This document shows, piece after piece, positions 11,722 to 21,530 of a stretch of 64,000 nt of DNA (positions are counted from its first letter, which is position 1; every line of letters starts with the position of its first letter). This DNA comes from Kappaphycus alvarezii. Taxonomy: Eukaryota; Rhodophyta; Florideophyceae; Gigartinales; Solieriaceae. The translations under genes and the position numbers were made by a program. Below the pieces are notes generated by a model. It saw nothing but the letters and a program-made list of their open reading frames with translations, ran no database searches and was not told the origin of the DNA. The stretch spans positions 1-64,000 of the forward strand of contig NADL03000654.1 of the NCBI GenBank assembly GCA_002205965.3. The letters run 5' to 3'.

Positions 11722-11736
11722 CAAGGGAGGGAATAG
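11722..11736 (+). other. Polypurine tract of Cv1
   Basis: CAAGGGAGGGAATAG directly precedes the TG of the 3' LTR and fits the plus-strand primer site of gypsy elements. Confidence 0.7.
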
Positions 11737-12161
11737 TGTAACAATTTCTCTGTTACACCACTGTGTAAAAGAGACTTGTTCGCTGTCGCTATTCCAATTC
11801 TCTATTACAATGTGGTGTAACAGAGAAAATGTATCGCCTTAAAAGATTTTTGAAATTTGATTTTCCTTCAATGTTTTTATTTGGCATCGAGCCCCACGTC
11901 ATCGTTTTATTTACGTAGTTATAATCTAGATAGTACAGCTCTATAGATACACCACTACTTTATAGTAAGTTGTACTGAGCTAACAGAGTATATAATTTTG
12001 GGAGTAGAGTTACCGTACTGTCTATAAAAGGGGGCTCATCTGGATTCTTGTGAGAATCCAGGTACAATCCATACACACTTTGCCCCTAACTCTCTGAAAC
12101 CTATTAACATCCTCTCTACTGTTCCTTTAGCAGCGCCCCGGCTGCCTCTCTCTCTGTTTCA
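11737..12161 (+). repeat. Cv1 3' LTR
   Basis: The LTR is 425 bases, from TGTAACAATTTC to GTTTCA, with the same inverted repeat (11745-11761 and 11812-11828) and TATA box (12023-12029) as the 5' LTR. It differs from the 5' LTR by few substitutions, so the insertion is fairly recent. Confidence 0.93.
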
Positions 12162-13205
12162 CTGATGAAGGCACGATCTTCGGGAACTTTGGCGCCATCC
12201 TCCAGGCGCTCAGGCTCCTTTCCCAGGATGGCCCCAGGGCTAGCTTCCATTTCAACCCAGGAAAGGCACCCATATATTGGCTTTATGTCATGCCGCCGGA
12301 TTGATCAGCCCTAGTAGCGGAATTCCTTCTCGCAGAATTCTCGCGGGACGGCTTTCCGCTTCTAGGGACCTCAATCGGGAAGAAAACGTTCACGGAGAGT
12401 TTTCTCCGGCCCAAGATCTCCCAGTGCCGCCGTACCCTGGAGCGCCTCCTGCTGGTCCGCAAGGCCCGCACCCGGTTCCACATGCACTGGATCTGTTCCT
12501 CTGCATGCCTCCTATCGCATGCATTCAATCTCTCAGTTCCGTGCTTAGCCGAGTCCGCCGCAGAAGAATTTGACGATCTACAACGGTCATCGTATGAAAA
12601 GTTACACAGCATAGCTCTCACGGACCGAGCATGGGACCGAATCTGCCTCCCCATGCACCTCGGAGGTCAGGAATTCGAAAGCATCGCCTCTTGCTTCCAA
12701 CGGCGCTGCCACCGCCAGCATCATTGATGCTGCGCCCACACAGCAGCAGACTTCCACACACGCCACGCCGCGTTCTTACGCACTTGCCTCTGGACGCTAC
12801 GGCGGCAAGCGGTACTTCCTCCTCCGTCAGGCTGGGCTTCCTCTCGGCCGTTTCGCCCTCTCCATCCCTGGGATAGTCGACCTTTTTACTCTTGACCCTT
12901 CAACTCTAGCTGCTTCACCCACGAACACTCTAGCCCTTCTCAAACGGGTGCAACAAAAGGCGCTGGCAAGGGTACATTGGCACGACGACTCCTGGGCGTA
13001 TGCCCGAAACCCAACAGCCCATAGCGATGCTGAAATTCGACACCGCATCCGTGGCTTAGCGTTCCGCCGCAGCCAGGCTGCGGCGTTCCTCTTCGCTCAT
13101 CCTACTGCAGCTACGAAGGCCCACACCACACACTGGCAGACCATACCCCCCGTCACCTCGGACTGCCAGTGTATGATGACTCCATAGCTCTCAACTGCCA
13201 CCTTT
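12162..13205 (+). pseudogene. A2 RT-RLE polyprotein, 3' half
   Basis: Homology to A1 resumes at the second Asp codon of YADD (now GAAGGCACG) and runs through the thumb and linker (CSSACLLSHAFNLSVPCL, then YEKLHSIALTDRAWDRICLP) over several frames. It ends at ALNCH near 13200, at the first zinc-knuckle cysteines. The endonuclease is missing. Confidence 0.8.
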
Positions 13206-13221
13206 GTGGAGCTGTTGACCC

Positions 13222-13748
13222 GACCCCGCAAGCTGGCTGTCAAAAGCTTGTGATTGGTGCGCATAAAAGTGGACAGGGTGAGTAAACTGCGGCGTAAACT
13301 CTCTTCCGTATATGTCTGACCACCGGAAAAAGATGCCACATTTGTTCTATTTTGAAATAGGACGGTGTGTGCCGGGAGGGGCACTATTGAGGTTTGTTTC
13401 TTCAGTAGGTTATTGCGTGTGAGGGGAAAGGTTTAGGTGTTTTACTTTTGGAAGATATATCCAATCGTGTGAGTGATCGGTGGTGGCATAGAAGAAGGCC
13501 GAGCTCGCTCAGCGTCTGCAGAGCGCGATATAGTTGACTGGTGCAGAGAAAACAGTGATCGAAAGGACCATTTAGACCCTGGAATTCCTGACAACACGCT
13601 TCGTCGATGTAGTTAGCGGATAGAAGGGTCTCACGAGCCGAGGTAAGATGACAATATCTTTTTAAGAGTAACGTCAACATCGTTAGAGGCGAAAGGGATA
13701 TACACTACAGTACAGTACTTGGAGGTTAGCACCCAATGGCAGGCAGTG
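13222..13748 (+). repeat. Dispersed repeat U, copy 1
   Basis: The sequence from CCCGCAAGCTGGCTGTCAA to GGCAGGCAGTG recurs at 24815-26851, where two insertions break it. It has no credible ORF. It contains one copy of the 48-base motif (13423-13470). Its end abuts the G2 LTR. Confidence 0.8.
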
Positions 13749-14471
13749 TGTTCGGTATAAATCAGCAGGGGAAGAGATCCTCAGAACCAATTACCCCAAG
13801 AAGGAGGTGTTGCGAGCGACAAAAGTGCTACCGTGGTATAGTTGAACGAACCAAAAAGGAGTGGATAGGGAAGACAGTTGAATGGGCTACAAGCAAGTAT
13901 GGAAGGGGCAGGATCTACCACCTATGCTTAGTGACTAGCGTAAAATAAATTCTTCTTGGGTCTGAAGTTGACTCTCAACTTCCTAGCTATTTGGGACTGG
14001 GCTTGAAGTTGTCTGCCAACTTGCTTCACCTCCACTAAAGGAAGCAGTTTACTCGGCTTATATAGACTTTTGGCTACCCCAAAAGTCTCAAACAAGCATA
14101 CTAATAACCATAACATGTATTCACGGTAATCGTGTGAACCAGAGAGACTATTAGGAGATAATTCCTCAAGGTAAATATGTAGGTGCCATACCCATCCCAG
14201 CCACCCATCGGCCAGCGTTGGGAATTGATGTGGCCATTATATAGACCTTTCAGAGTCACAGGTAGTATCACCCACAACCTGGAAATGTACTGGCATCTAC
14301 TATGACAGCGTGTCCTAAAATAAAAAAATCAACCGATGAATTTGCCACACTCACCCAAATTAAAAATTTCTAGCAAATTCAAAAACTGTAAAAATATCTT
14401 CCCAATTCCGATACTGTATACAACTATGGTCCTCATCTAGAATTTTTTCGTGTGCGAACTTGCGCATATCA
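13749..14471 (-). repeat. G2 3' LTR, short type (U3 type B)
   Basis: The 723-base LTR matches the solo LTR at 34659-35383 over its whole length. On the minus strand it starts TGATATGCGCAAG, and its worn other end is TG at 13749. It has a TATA-like TATATAAG around 14055. The adjacent left flank CAGTG belongs to repeat U. Confidence 0.75.
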
Positions 14472-14507
14472 CGCGCTCCCGCTCAAGACGCACGTCTCCC
14501 CTCGTCC

Positions 14508-15600
14508 TCAATGCTCTTGTTGTTTTTGTGGGAGTTCTATCCATTCATCAGGAAGAGTATAGGGTTCACTGTAAGGATATGGTAGTAGCTCATTTCTAAT
14601 TTGATGAGATATAGTGTACCGTGCGATGACCAGCTCATCTCCTTGGTCAAGAGTACAGTAGATTCGGCGTATGGTTTCATAGTGTTCTCTAATGAGCTCC
14701 TCCCGTTTCACTTCTCCAAACCTCCCAAATTTGAGGTAATAAACGTAGTATGCAATTTTTTCCGGCAACGGGTCCAGAAACGGGTATCTGAAGGAGAAAA
14801 AACTCGCAACATAAGGACTGAGTCCTAACGAGTAAGGTGCGCCCCGTGAATGGTCTGGAAGCACATGCAAATACTAATGGCGAAAAATGAAATTTTTTCT
14901 GCTTCTCGAGGTTTATCTGTCATTTCACGAAGCCAACGTCTAATTGGTAGCCGTCCAATAATTAAGGATGCATATTTTCCCCCTGGAAGACTAGGCGGTG
15001 TCTGAGGTGATCTTCTTGGCGATCTTCCTCGCTGCTCCCGACGCCTTGCCCTCTTTGATGATCCGCCCCGGTCACTTAATGGTCCAGCTCGTATCATCAT
15101 CACGATCTCGGGAGAATCTTTGTCTTCAGCTGAGGTTGTGTTTCTGAGCGGGGCAACGTAAGGTTCCCATAGAGGATACCGGATCAGTCGATATTCCATA
15201 TTAGGGGGCAAGCTGTAACTTCTCAGTCGCACATCTTGGTTGCTATTGAGAAATACGTAAACCGGACGGATAATGTTCAGATATGTTTGCGACAAGTCTC
15301 CAATAGCTACCATTCCATACCTTCCTATAGAGTAATGATATATGAATTCCACAAACTCTAGACCTGCTTCCGTGAACCTTCCGTTTTGGAATAAGAATAG
15401 AACTCTAATTAATTGTCGGAAATCTTCTTCAGGTAGCAATGGTCCGTTCAACGTACGAAAACATAGGCATATATTAATGTAGAAATGGATGATTACGTGT
15501 AGTTCGTAGTAGTCACGCGTAATCGAGATGATCCATTCCCAGGCCCTTTTTCCTCCCATAGGAATCATTCTATAGTTAAAGATGAGTATGCCCCGTGGTT
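14508..15600 (-). pseudogene. G2 duplicated C-terminal domain (unknown function), minus copy
   Basis: After the integrase end (RRLVPYHQRPEEF) the frame continues into a region with no family I recognise. Unit 1 reads FYINICLCFRTLNGPLLPEE, then YHYSIGRYGMVAIGDLS, IIRPVYVFL and YPLWEPYVAP. An arginine-rich linker follows (GGSSKRARRREQRGRSPRR). Unit 2 then repeats the pattern: ISICMCFQTIHGAHL, YYLKFGRFGEVKREEL, IRRIYCTLDQGDELV and YPYSEPYTLP. A frameshift near 14830 splits unit 2. The two units look like a tandem duplication of about 100 residues. In the plus copy unit 1 begins in the same polypeptide as the integrase. Confidence 0.75.
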
Positions 15601-16900
15601 GCCCATAGTCCTGTGTGAGAAGGAATTCTTCAGGCCTCTGATGGTAAGGGACCAGACGACGTGCATGGATGGCCCTCCTTGATCTCTTCCCTGAGCTTGA
15701 ACAGAGCTGATAGTGCGGGTGTCTTTCCTCCGTGACGATGCAAGGGTTCGAGTACTTGGTTTGGAAGGCCACTTCACAGCCTGCTGCATTGCTTTTCCAT
15801 GTACTACAAGTACTTTAGAGCCAACTGAAAAGGTTCTGACTGCAGTTTCTGCATCCTTATTTCTTGTCTGTGTTAGCGCGCGGTGTGATCTACAGCCTTC
15901 GGTGGCCAGTAGTTCAACTTCCCTACTCTCTTCATCGATAATATTTTTTTCCATGTCTCTCTGTAAAATTCTAAGAGCCCTCCCGTACATTAGCTCGAAT
16001 GGTGAGCGTCCATTTCTTCCCCTTCTTCGACGATAGCCGTATAATACTTTTTGTAAGGCATCTTCCCACTGGATTTCATTCTCCGACATAGTTTTCGATA
16101 TTGCTCGTTTGATGGTTCCAACCATCCTCTCCGTTTTCCCGTTGGACATAGGAGCGTATGCAAGAACTGTCTTTAGCTGACTACCTTTTTCTTCCAAGAA
16201 ACGAAGCAGTGAAGTTGCAGTAAAACAAAGGGCGTTATCCGAGATGATCCTTTTTGGAAGACCAAACGGTTCAATTATTTCTTTTTCGATGAGTCTCAGG
16301 ACCACTTCAGCATTTGCCTCCTCAACTGAAACTGCTATTGGATATCCAGTAAGATGTTCCACCCCTATAAGGGGATACTTGTTTCCGGAAGAGATTTCCT
16401 TGAATGGGCCGGCAAATTCAATTGAGAATGTTTCAAAAAGATCGGAAACTGGAAAGCTTAGAGTTGTCTAATACTTTCGCATCGGAGTGAATTTTTAACA
16501 GTTGTCGCAGCTTTTCACGAAATTATAGAGGTCCTCACGGATACCTGGGCCACCAGAATATCTCCGTAACGAACTTTTCGGTTTTTTCGAGATCCCAATG
16601 CCCCAACTCATCATGGAAAGTCCTCAAGATCTTCATCCTTTCTTTCATAGGGGGCCACTAGTCGAGGACCGGTTTTTGTGTGTCAGAAGAGTTTCCCATT
16701 CCACAATGTAAAAGCCTTTTGGTTCCTGCGTACCCAATTTCTGTGTTCAAGATCAACCTTTCTCATTTCTAGTCCATCGAGGAATTTGATCAGTCCGTGA
16801 ATATTAGCTTCGTACTCGTTATCGTTCGGAAACTGCAACTCGGCGACTCCGACGATGTCCTCCGAAGCTTTTTCATCTGGAATCAGTGCGTCCCTCAAGC
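15565..16900 (-). pseudogene. G2 integrase, minus copy
   Basis: The core is in 15565-16362. The second Asp is in LPKRIISDNALCF, the Glu in APMSNGKTERMVG, and the family loop in GYRRRRGRNGRSPFELMYG. The first Asp region and HHCC zinc domain lie in 16360-16680 but are broken by stops and frameshifts (HWDLEKTEK and CDNC are readable). The segment 16683-16898 is the spacer before the zinc domain. A frame change at about 15770 joins the C-terminal DNA-binding end to the duplicated extra domain. Confidence 0.8.
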
Positions 16901-16940
16901 GGGATAGGTAATCGGCAGGCTGATTATTGTGTCCGGGTCT

Positions 16941-18120
16941 TTACACAATTTCAAACCGATATTCTGCGAAAATGTCGACCCATCGGGCCAAGCGGTGATG
17001 TACATCCTTCTTTTGGAATGCTGTCATAAGTGCCTGGTGATCAGTTATCAAGACAAATTTCTCGAGTGATAAAAGGTATACGCGAAACTTTTTCAGCGCG
17101 AAGACGACAGCTAGCGCTTCTTTCTCGCAGACTGAGTATCTCCTTTCCGCATCATTCAGAGTTCGGCTTGCGAATTGAACAGGGTGTAGTCCTCCGTTTT
17201 CATCTTTTTGGGACAAAACGGCACCCAAAGACCGTTCTGAGGCATCTGTCTCCACAACGAATGGTCTCTTGAAATCTGGGTACATGAGAACTGGGGGGAC
17301 ACATAGCTTATCTTTAAGCTCCTGAAATGCAGTTTCCATTTCCTTGTTCCAGTAAAATTTTCCGTTCTTCGTAGTGCTGGCATGTAACGGTGCTGCAGTC
17401 TTGGCGAAATCTTTGATAAATCTTCTGTAATATGAGGCCAGTCCTAAGAAGCTTCGAACCTCCGTTTTTGAGGCGGGCCTCAGTGCCGACTTGATTTTTT
17501 TCGTTTTTTTCTGGATCCACTCTAATTCCCTCTTGGTCGACGATATGACCGAGTAATTGGATAGAAGTTTTCGCAAAGAAGCATTTGCTCAACTTAATTT
17601 TCAATCTATACTCCGATATCCTCTCCACAACTGTCTTGACGTGCGAGATGTGCTGATCCAATGTTTCTGAGAATATGACGACATCATCGATATAGACTCT
17701 TGCGAATGGAAGTCCTTTCAAAACCTCGTTCATCATTCTTTGGAATGTAGCTGGTGCATTCATGAGACCAAAAGGCATCACTTCGAACCTGAACGTACCG
17801 GGTTTGCTGGTAAAGGTTGTTTTTTCCTTACATTTTTCATCCAATGGAATCTGCCAATAGCCAGTGTAAAGGTCAATTGATGTGAAATACCTCCCATCCT
17901 TCAGGTCCTCGAGGATCTCCTCCATATTCGGAATCGTAAATCGATCGGGTATCATTTTCTGGCTCAGTTGTCGGTAATCGACGCAAAAGCGAAGTATTCC
18001 ATCCTTCTTTGTTTCTATCACAACTGTTAATGACCATGGGGATGAAACTGGCCGAATAATATCATTTTCCAGCATACTTGTAACATGTTCTGAGATAAAT
18101 TTGTCATATTTTGGCGGTTA
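16941..18120 (-). pseudogene. G2 reverse transcriptase and RNase H, minus copy
   Basis: RT is at 17314-18075: DYRQLSQKMIPDRF, TSIDLYTGYWQIPLDEKC, MPFGLMNAPATFQRMM and an intact YIDDVVIFS. After DPEK, in an A-rich tract near 17500, the frame shifts. RNase H then runs 16941-17576 with KTEVRSFLGLASYYRRFIKD, VETDASERSLGAVLSQKD and ITDHQALMTAF. Both domains keep their catalytic residues. The tract is one base out of phase here, and one base out in the other direction in the plus copy. Confidence 0.88.
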
Positions 18121-18124
18121 CAGA

Positions 18125-19513
18125 CTAGGCCTGTGGTAAATTGGTTGAGTGTCGGTAAGTTCGAATGAGTGAGTAACCAGTACACTTGCTTGTCTTAAAT
18201 CTGAAACGCCCCCATGCAATTACTTCGGAAGATGTTAACATGTCGGATATTTTCATTGAGGCAGGGGCTGGAAGGTGCTGTACTTTTTCTTGAATTTCTG
18301 CCAATTCGCACTGGTTTTCTTCTAGAGCGCCTCCCTCCAAATTTTGAAGGACCTCTTCCGGCGTGCTCACACCTTTAGATATGGAATTCGATATATTACT
18401 TTTTTCCATGCAATTGTAATCTTCTTTTATGCTCCGAGGTCCGTCCTTTGATTCGATATCATCGCAAAAAGAAACACATTCGGGTTTTAAACTTATCCTA
18501 GAATTCCAGTCGTCATCTGTTTCAAACCCAGAATCATAATCGTCCCATGCCATGTTCATTACCCCCCGAGGGTACCCTTTTCCACTTCCGAAAGTGTTAG
18601 TTGGTTCCGAATCTTCGCTGTTATAGCTGGAAGTGAAATCTTTACTGTCCGTTTCTCTTAAATCTTCAGGATGCGTGCTTTTGTCGAAATCCAGGGACAT
18701 CTTCACGGTTCTGCCGTCAATATTAACTGAAACCATTTGATTGCCCAAGTCAACGCATGTCCTTAGTGTCTCCATGGTAGGGCAGCCAATGATTGCATCG
18801 AAAGGGAGATCAGGCATGACAAGAAAGTGTACATCAACTTTTGAGTCCCCAAAGAACACGAAAACCTTGTCAACAGTGCCCATGCATTTTGAGACGGTTC
18901 CATCCGCCACAGTTATTCTTCGAGTAGTTGGAGTAATTTCGAGACCTAGATCTGTCACCAAAGTTTCTGAAATGAGGTTTGGAACAGCACCCGAATCGAA
19001 GAGAGCTTGGGTTTTCATACCCAATACTTTGACTGGTACCAGCTTAAGACGTCTTGGTGCTGTCGAGGCCGATTGAAGAAACAGTTTCTTACCCTTAGCG
19101 GACTTATTAGACCTGATAATTTTTTTGAGTTCTTTTCTCGCATCCTCTGCGTCGCCCCTCAAAAGTTGACCAAACGTTATCCCAGTTGGGGCCGATGCAA
19201 GCTCAGCCACCAAATTGTACCTCTTCACATACTCTAGTACGTCCTTAGAGATACTCTTAACTTTCTTACTCTTTTTCGTCTTCTTGGCCGGAGTGACTCC
19301 CACTCCTGGAACAACTTGATCAGACCTCTTGGTTCGAGGAGGTACAGGTGCTGGGATATGCTCCAGCATTCCATACTCTAGCCTAGGTTTCTTCGATAAA
19401 ATGTTCCCTTCCCCATCCCTTTTTGTCACATTGACTTGACTAATCTCTTCAGCGATGGATACGTTACCGGCATCTATCAACCTTTGATCCCTTCTATTTT
19501 GTAAGATGTTCAC
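18125..19513 (-). pseudogene. G2 protease region, minus copy
   Basis: The 462-residue open frame carries a lysine-rich segment (KKTKKSKKVKSISKDVLEY), then the aspartic protease core ALFDSGAVPNLISETLV with DSGA, and the flap-side LPFDAIIGCPTMETL. A long acidic linker follows, and the frame shifts at the start of RT (around 18200). The enzyme would cut the Gag-Pol precursor. The catalytic motif is intact. Confidence 0.85.
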
Positions 19514-20436
19514 CTCTGGTCCTGACTCACTCCTTGCTTCCGATAAGTTGCTCTTCTGTTGTCTTTAGACCAGCAGTTACTTTCATGATGCCCATATCGA
19601 CCGCACTTTGCACAACGAGTGTTTCTATGTGGATTATCAGGACACCTGTTTGCAAAGTGTCCAGGCTTGTGACAGTAAGAACAGACTTCTGCGGCCTTAG
19701 GGGCCCCATACTGGTTCTTCTTAATGGTAAGAGGAAGGCTTTCCAACTGCGAGGTTATCATGTCAAGTCGATTATCGAATCGGGTTTCCAACCTTTCTTC
19801 CAAGTTTTTGACATCGCTCCTGACAGATTCTAATGCCGCTGCACTAGTAGCCGGCCTTTGATAATTTTTTTCAGGATGTACGATAGACATCGATGTGCGG
19901 GTTTCCCTCGGTACCTCACTCAGTGACTGAAACGTCTCCGAATTTTTGACAAATTCTACTATGGTACCCTTCAGTTCATAAAAAGTGTGAGGGCCCTTGA
20001 TGAGGAGGAAATCGGAGAGCCGCTTATCCTCCATAGCCGCCTTACGCAGCATTCCGTACTTGGCTTGGGCGTTGAACCCAGCCTTTTCATAAAGATCACA
20101 CAAGTATACCAATGAGCTTAACAAATCGTCGAAGTTGAGCTGGGCCTCTACGGCGGTACGAATCATCTCATATGGTTCTACCTCCTTAGCATACTCTTTC
20201 ACAAGCCACTAACATACCTCACCGAAGTTACGCCCATTCCCGTTAAGAGACCACCCGCCGATAAACTTGGACTTATATTTGTGCTTTGCGTCACCATGAA
20301 GATAGGCGAAGATACTTGCGGCCTTCTCTTCATCGCCCTTCTCACGCATCACAACGTTGACATATGTGTAAAGAAACTCCTCAACGTCTTCAGTCTTGCC
20401 CCCTGTGAACGTTATACGAGCAGCGTTGAGATCCAT
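19510..20436 (-). pseudogene. G2 gag with two zinc knuckles, minus copy
   Basis: The ATG is at 20434-20436 (MDLNAARITFTGGKTEDVEE). A nonsense codon in GEVC*WLVKEYAKE near 20210 breaks the frame, and the rest runs 19510-20202. It ends in two CCHC knuckles, CSYCHKPGHFANRC and CAKCGRYGHHESNC, which bind nucleic acid. A coiled-coil-like stretch (SVRSDVKNLEERLETRFDNR) precedes them. In the plus copy the break is elsewhere (46012), so the two copies died independently. Confidence 0.85.
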
Positions 20437-20525
20437 GATTACAGAAAAGAAATCCCCCCGAAGTGTTCCTTACTACTGCTCAACTCGAACACCTCGGGTG
20501 CAACCATCTCCACAAGAGTACCAAA

Positions 20526-21207
20526 TGATAGGGGTAAATCGGTGGGGGAAGAGATCCTCAGAACCAATTACCCTGAGAAGGAGGTGTTGCGAGCGACAAA
20601 AGTGCTACCGTGGTATTGTTGAACAAACAAAAGGGAGTGTATATAGAAGAGAGTTGAGGAAGCTACAAGCAAGTATAAAAGGGGCAGGGTCTACAACCGA
20701 TGCTTAGTGACTAGCGTAAAATAAATTCCTCTTGGGTCTGAATTTGACTCTCAACTTCCTACTACTCGGGACTTGGCTTGAAGTTGTCTGCCAACTTGCT
20801 ATACCTCTCCATGAGGAAGCAGTTTACTCAGCTTATATAGACTTTTGACTACCCCTAAAGTCCGAACAAAACTACAGAAGGTACCAGGAAATGCACAGAA
20901 ACAATTTGTGTGGTTGGCATACTCTAAATAAAAGATACTTAAGAAACTAACAATCAATGAGGTCCTCTTATTTCCCATTCTCTAAATCAGATCCAAACAA
21001 CTCCACTAAAATATCCATGCTGTCCAAGCAGTCCCCAAAAATATCTGCGAATGGCTCAGAGCTCTCTATTTTCCCCTGGGAGATATCTAGACGACAAAAG
21101 ATATCTCCATCCGGTTCCATCGTGGGCACAACTTGATCCATACTCTCCATTCCAGGCCCCACCAGTCCAACACTTTCCATGCCCCCTGTTCCCTCATCCT
21201 CCTCCTC

Positions 21208-21264
<57 letters not shown>

Positions 21265-21530
21265 CTCTTCCTCTTCCCCCTTCTCCCGAGCCTCGTACAC
21301 TAGCTCAGGGGCTAATCATTCCTCGAAGGACTCTCCGCTCTCCTCCTTGACCTTCTCAGCCTCTCCCTTACTTACCTCCCTCGCTTCTTCTTCTATTAAG
21401 AGGCGACGAACGAACTCGATGATTTGCTTCTTTGTTTGCCGCCGGATGTAGTCGTCGGCATCGGTTGGCCCGTAGGCGGCGAGACGAAGGCTATTGATGG
21501 GATTGGAAGGGCAGTTTTTGGAAATAGGAC
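20526..21530 (-). repeat. G2 5' LTR region, long type (U3 type A) containing an acidic ORF
   Basis: On the minus strand it ends CCCCTATCA at 20526, directly before the internal start TTTGGTACTCTTGTGG. R-U5 matches the other G2-type LTRs; the upstream part matches 52287-53307 instead of the short 3' LTR of this same element. A TATA box (TCTATATAAG in minus sense) lies near 20840. The upstream end is cut by the copia fragment near 21530. Confidence 0.65.
20968..21530 (-). pseudogene. Acidic ORF associated with the G2-type LTR, copy 1
   Basis: Unrecognised protein. Minus-strand frames give RLAAYGPTDADDYIRRQTKK, then FVRRLLIEEEAREVS, a stop after ESGESFEE, a run of about 30 glutamates (encoded by GAG/GAA repeats, 21190-21280), and a conserved tail: GMESMDQVVPTMEPDGDIF, LDISQGKIESSEPFADIFG, DSMDILVELFGSDLENGK. 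The TAA stop is 20 to 30 bases before the LTR U3 end. The same tail occurs at 39115-39315 and 52650-52862, and worn at 29980-30240, always in the same orientation and distance to R-U5. The upstream end is lost to the copia junction. Confidence 0.6.

Larger units (their letters stand above)
6017..12161 (+). mobile_element. Ty3/gypsy chromovirus Cv1, complete with two LTRs
   Basis: Two 425-base LTRs (TG...CA) flank gag, protease, RT, RNase H, integrase and a C-terminal chromodomain, in gypsy order. The flanking five bases are CCGAT (6012-6016) and CTGAT (12162-12166), a target duplication with one mismatch. The element interrupts LINE A2. Several frameshifts, stops and a lost catalytic residue show it is dead. 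A related copy lies at the right edge of the window on the other strand. Confidence 0.92.
4925..13205 (+). mobile_element. RLE-class LINE copy A2, 5' and 3' truncated, split by a chromovirus
   Basis: Homology to A1 begins at the equivalent of A1 position 1630 and runs to 6016. It resumes at 12162 and stops near 13205, just at the first cysteine pair of the zinc knuckle. The whole Cv1 element lies in between. Both outer ends are truncated, so A2 lacks ORF1 and the endonuclease. Confidence 0.85.
13749..21530 (-). mobile_element. Ty3/gypsy element G2, minus-strand copy
   Basis: Read on the minus strand the order is LTR, gag with two zinc knuckles, protease, RT, RNase H, integrase, a duplicated extra domain, then LTR. 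A second copy lies at 45240-53307 on the plus strand. The 5' end is cut by a copia fragment near 21530. The two LTR regions share R-U5 but have different U3 parts. Several stops and frameshifts are present. Confidence 0.88.

Noticed and set aside
21179..21451. Poly-serine and poly-proline ORFs across the TCC repeats
   Set aside because: They are other-frame readings of the glutamate-encoding repeat. Only the minus-strand frame has conserved flanking protein in other copies.
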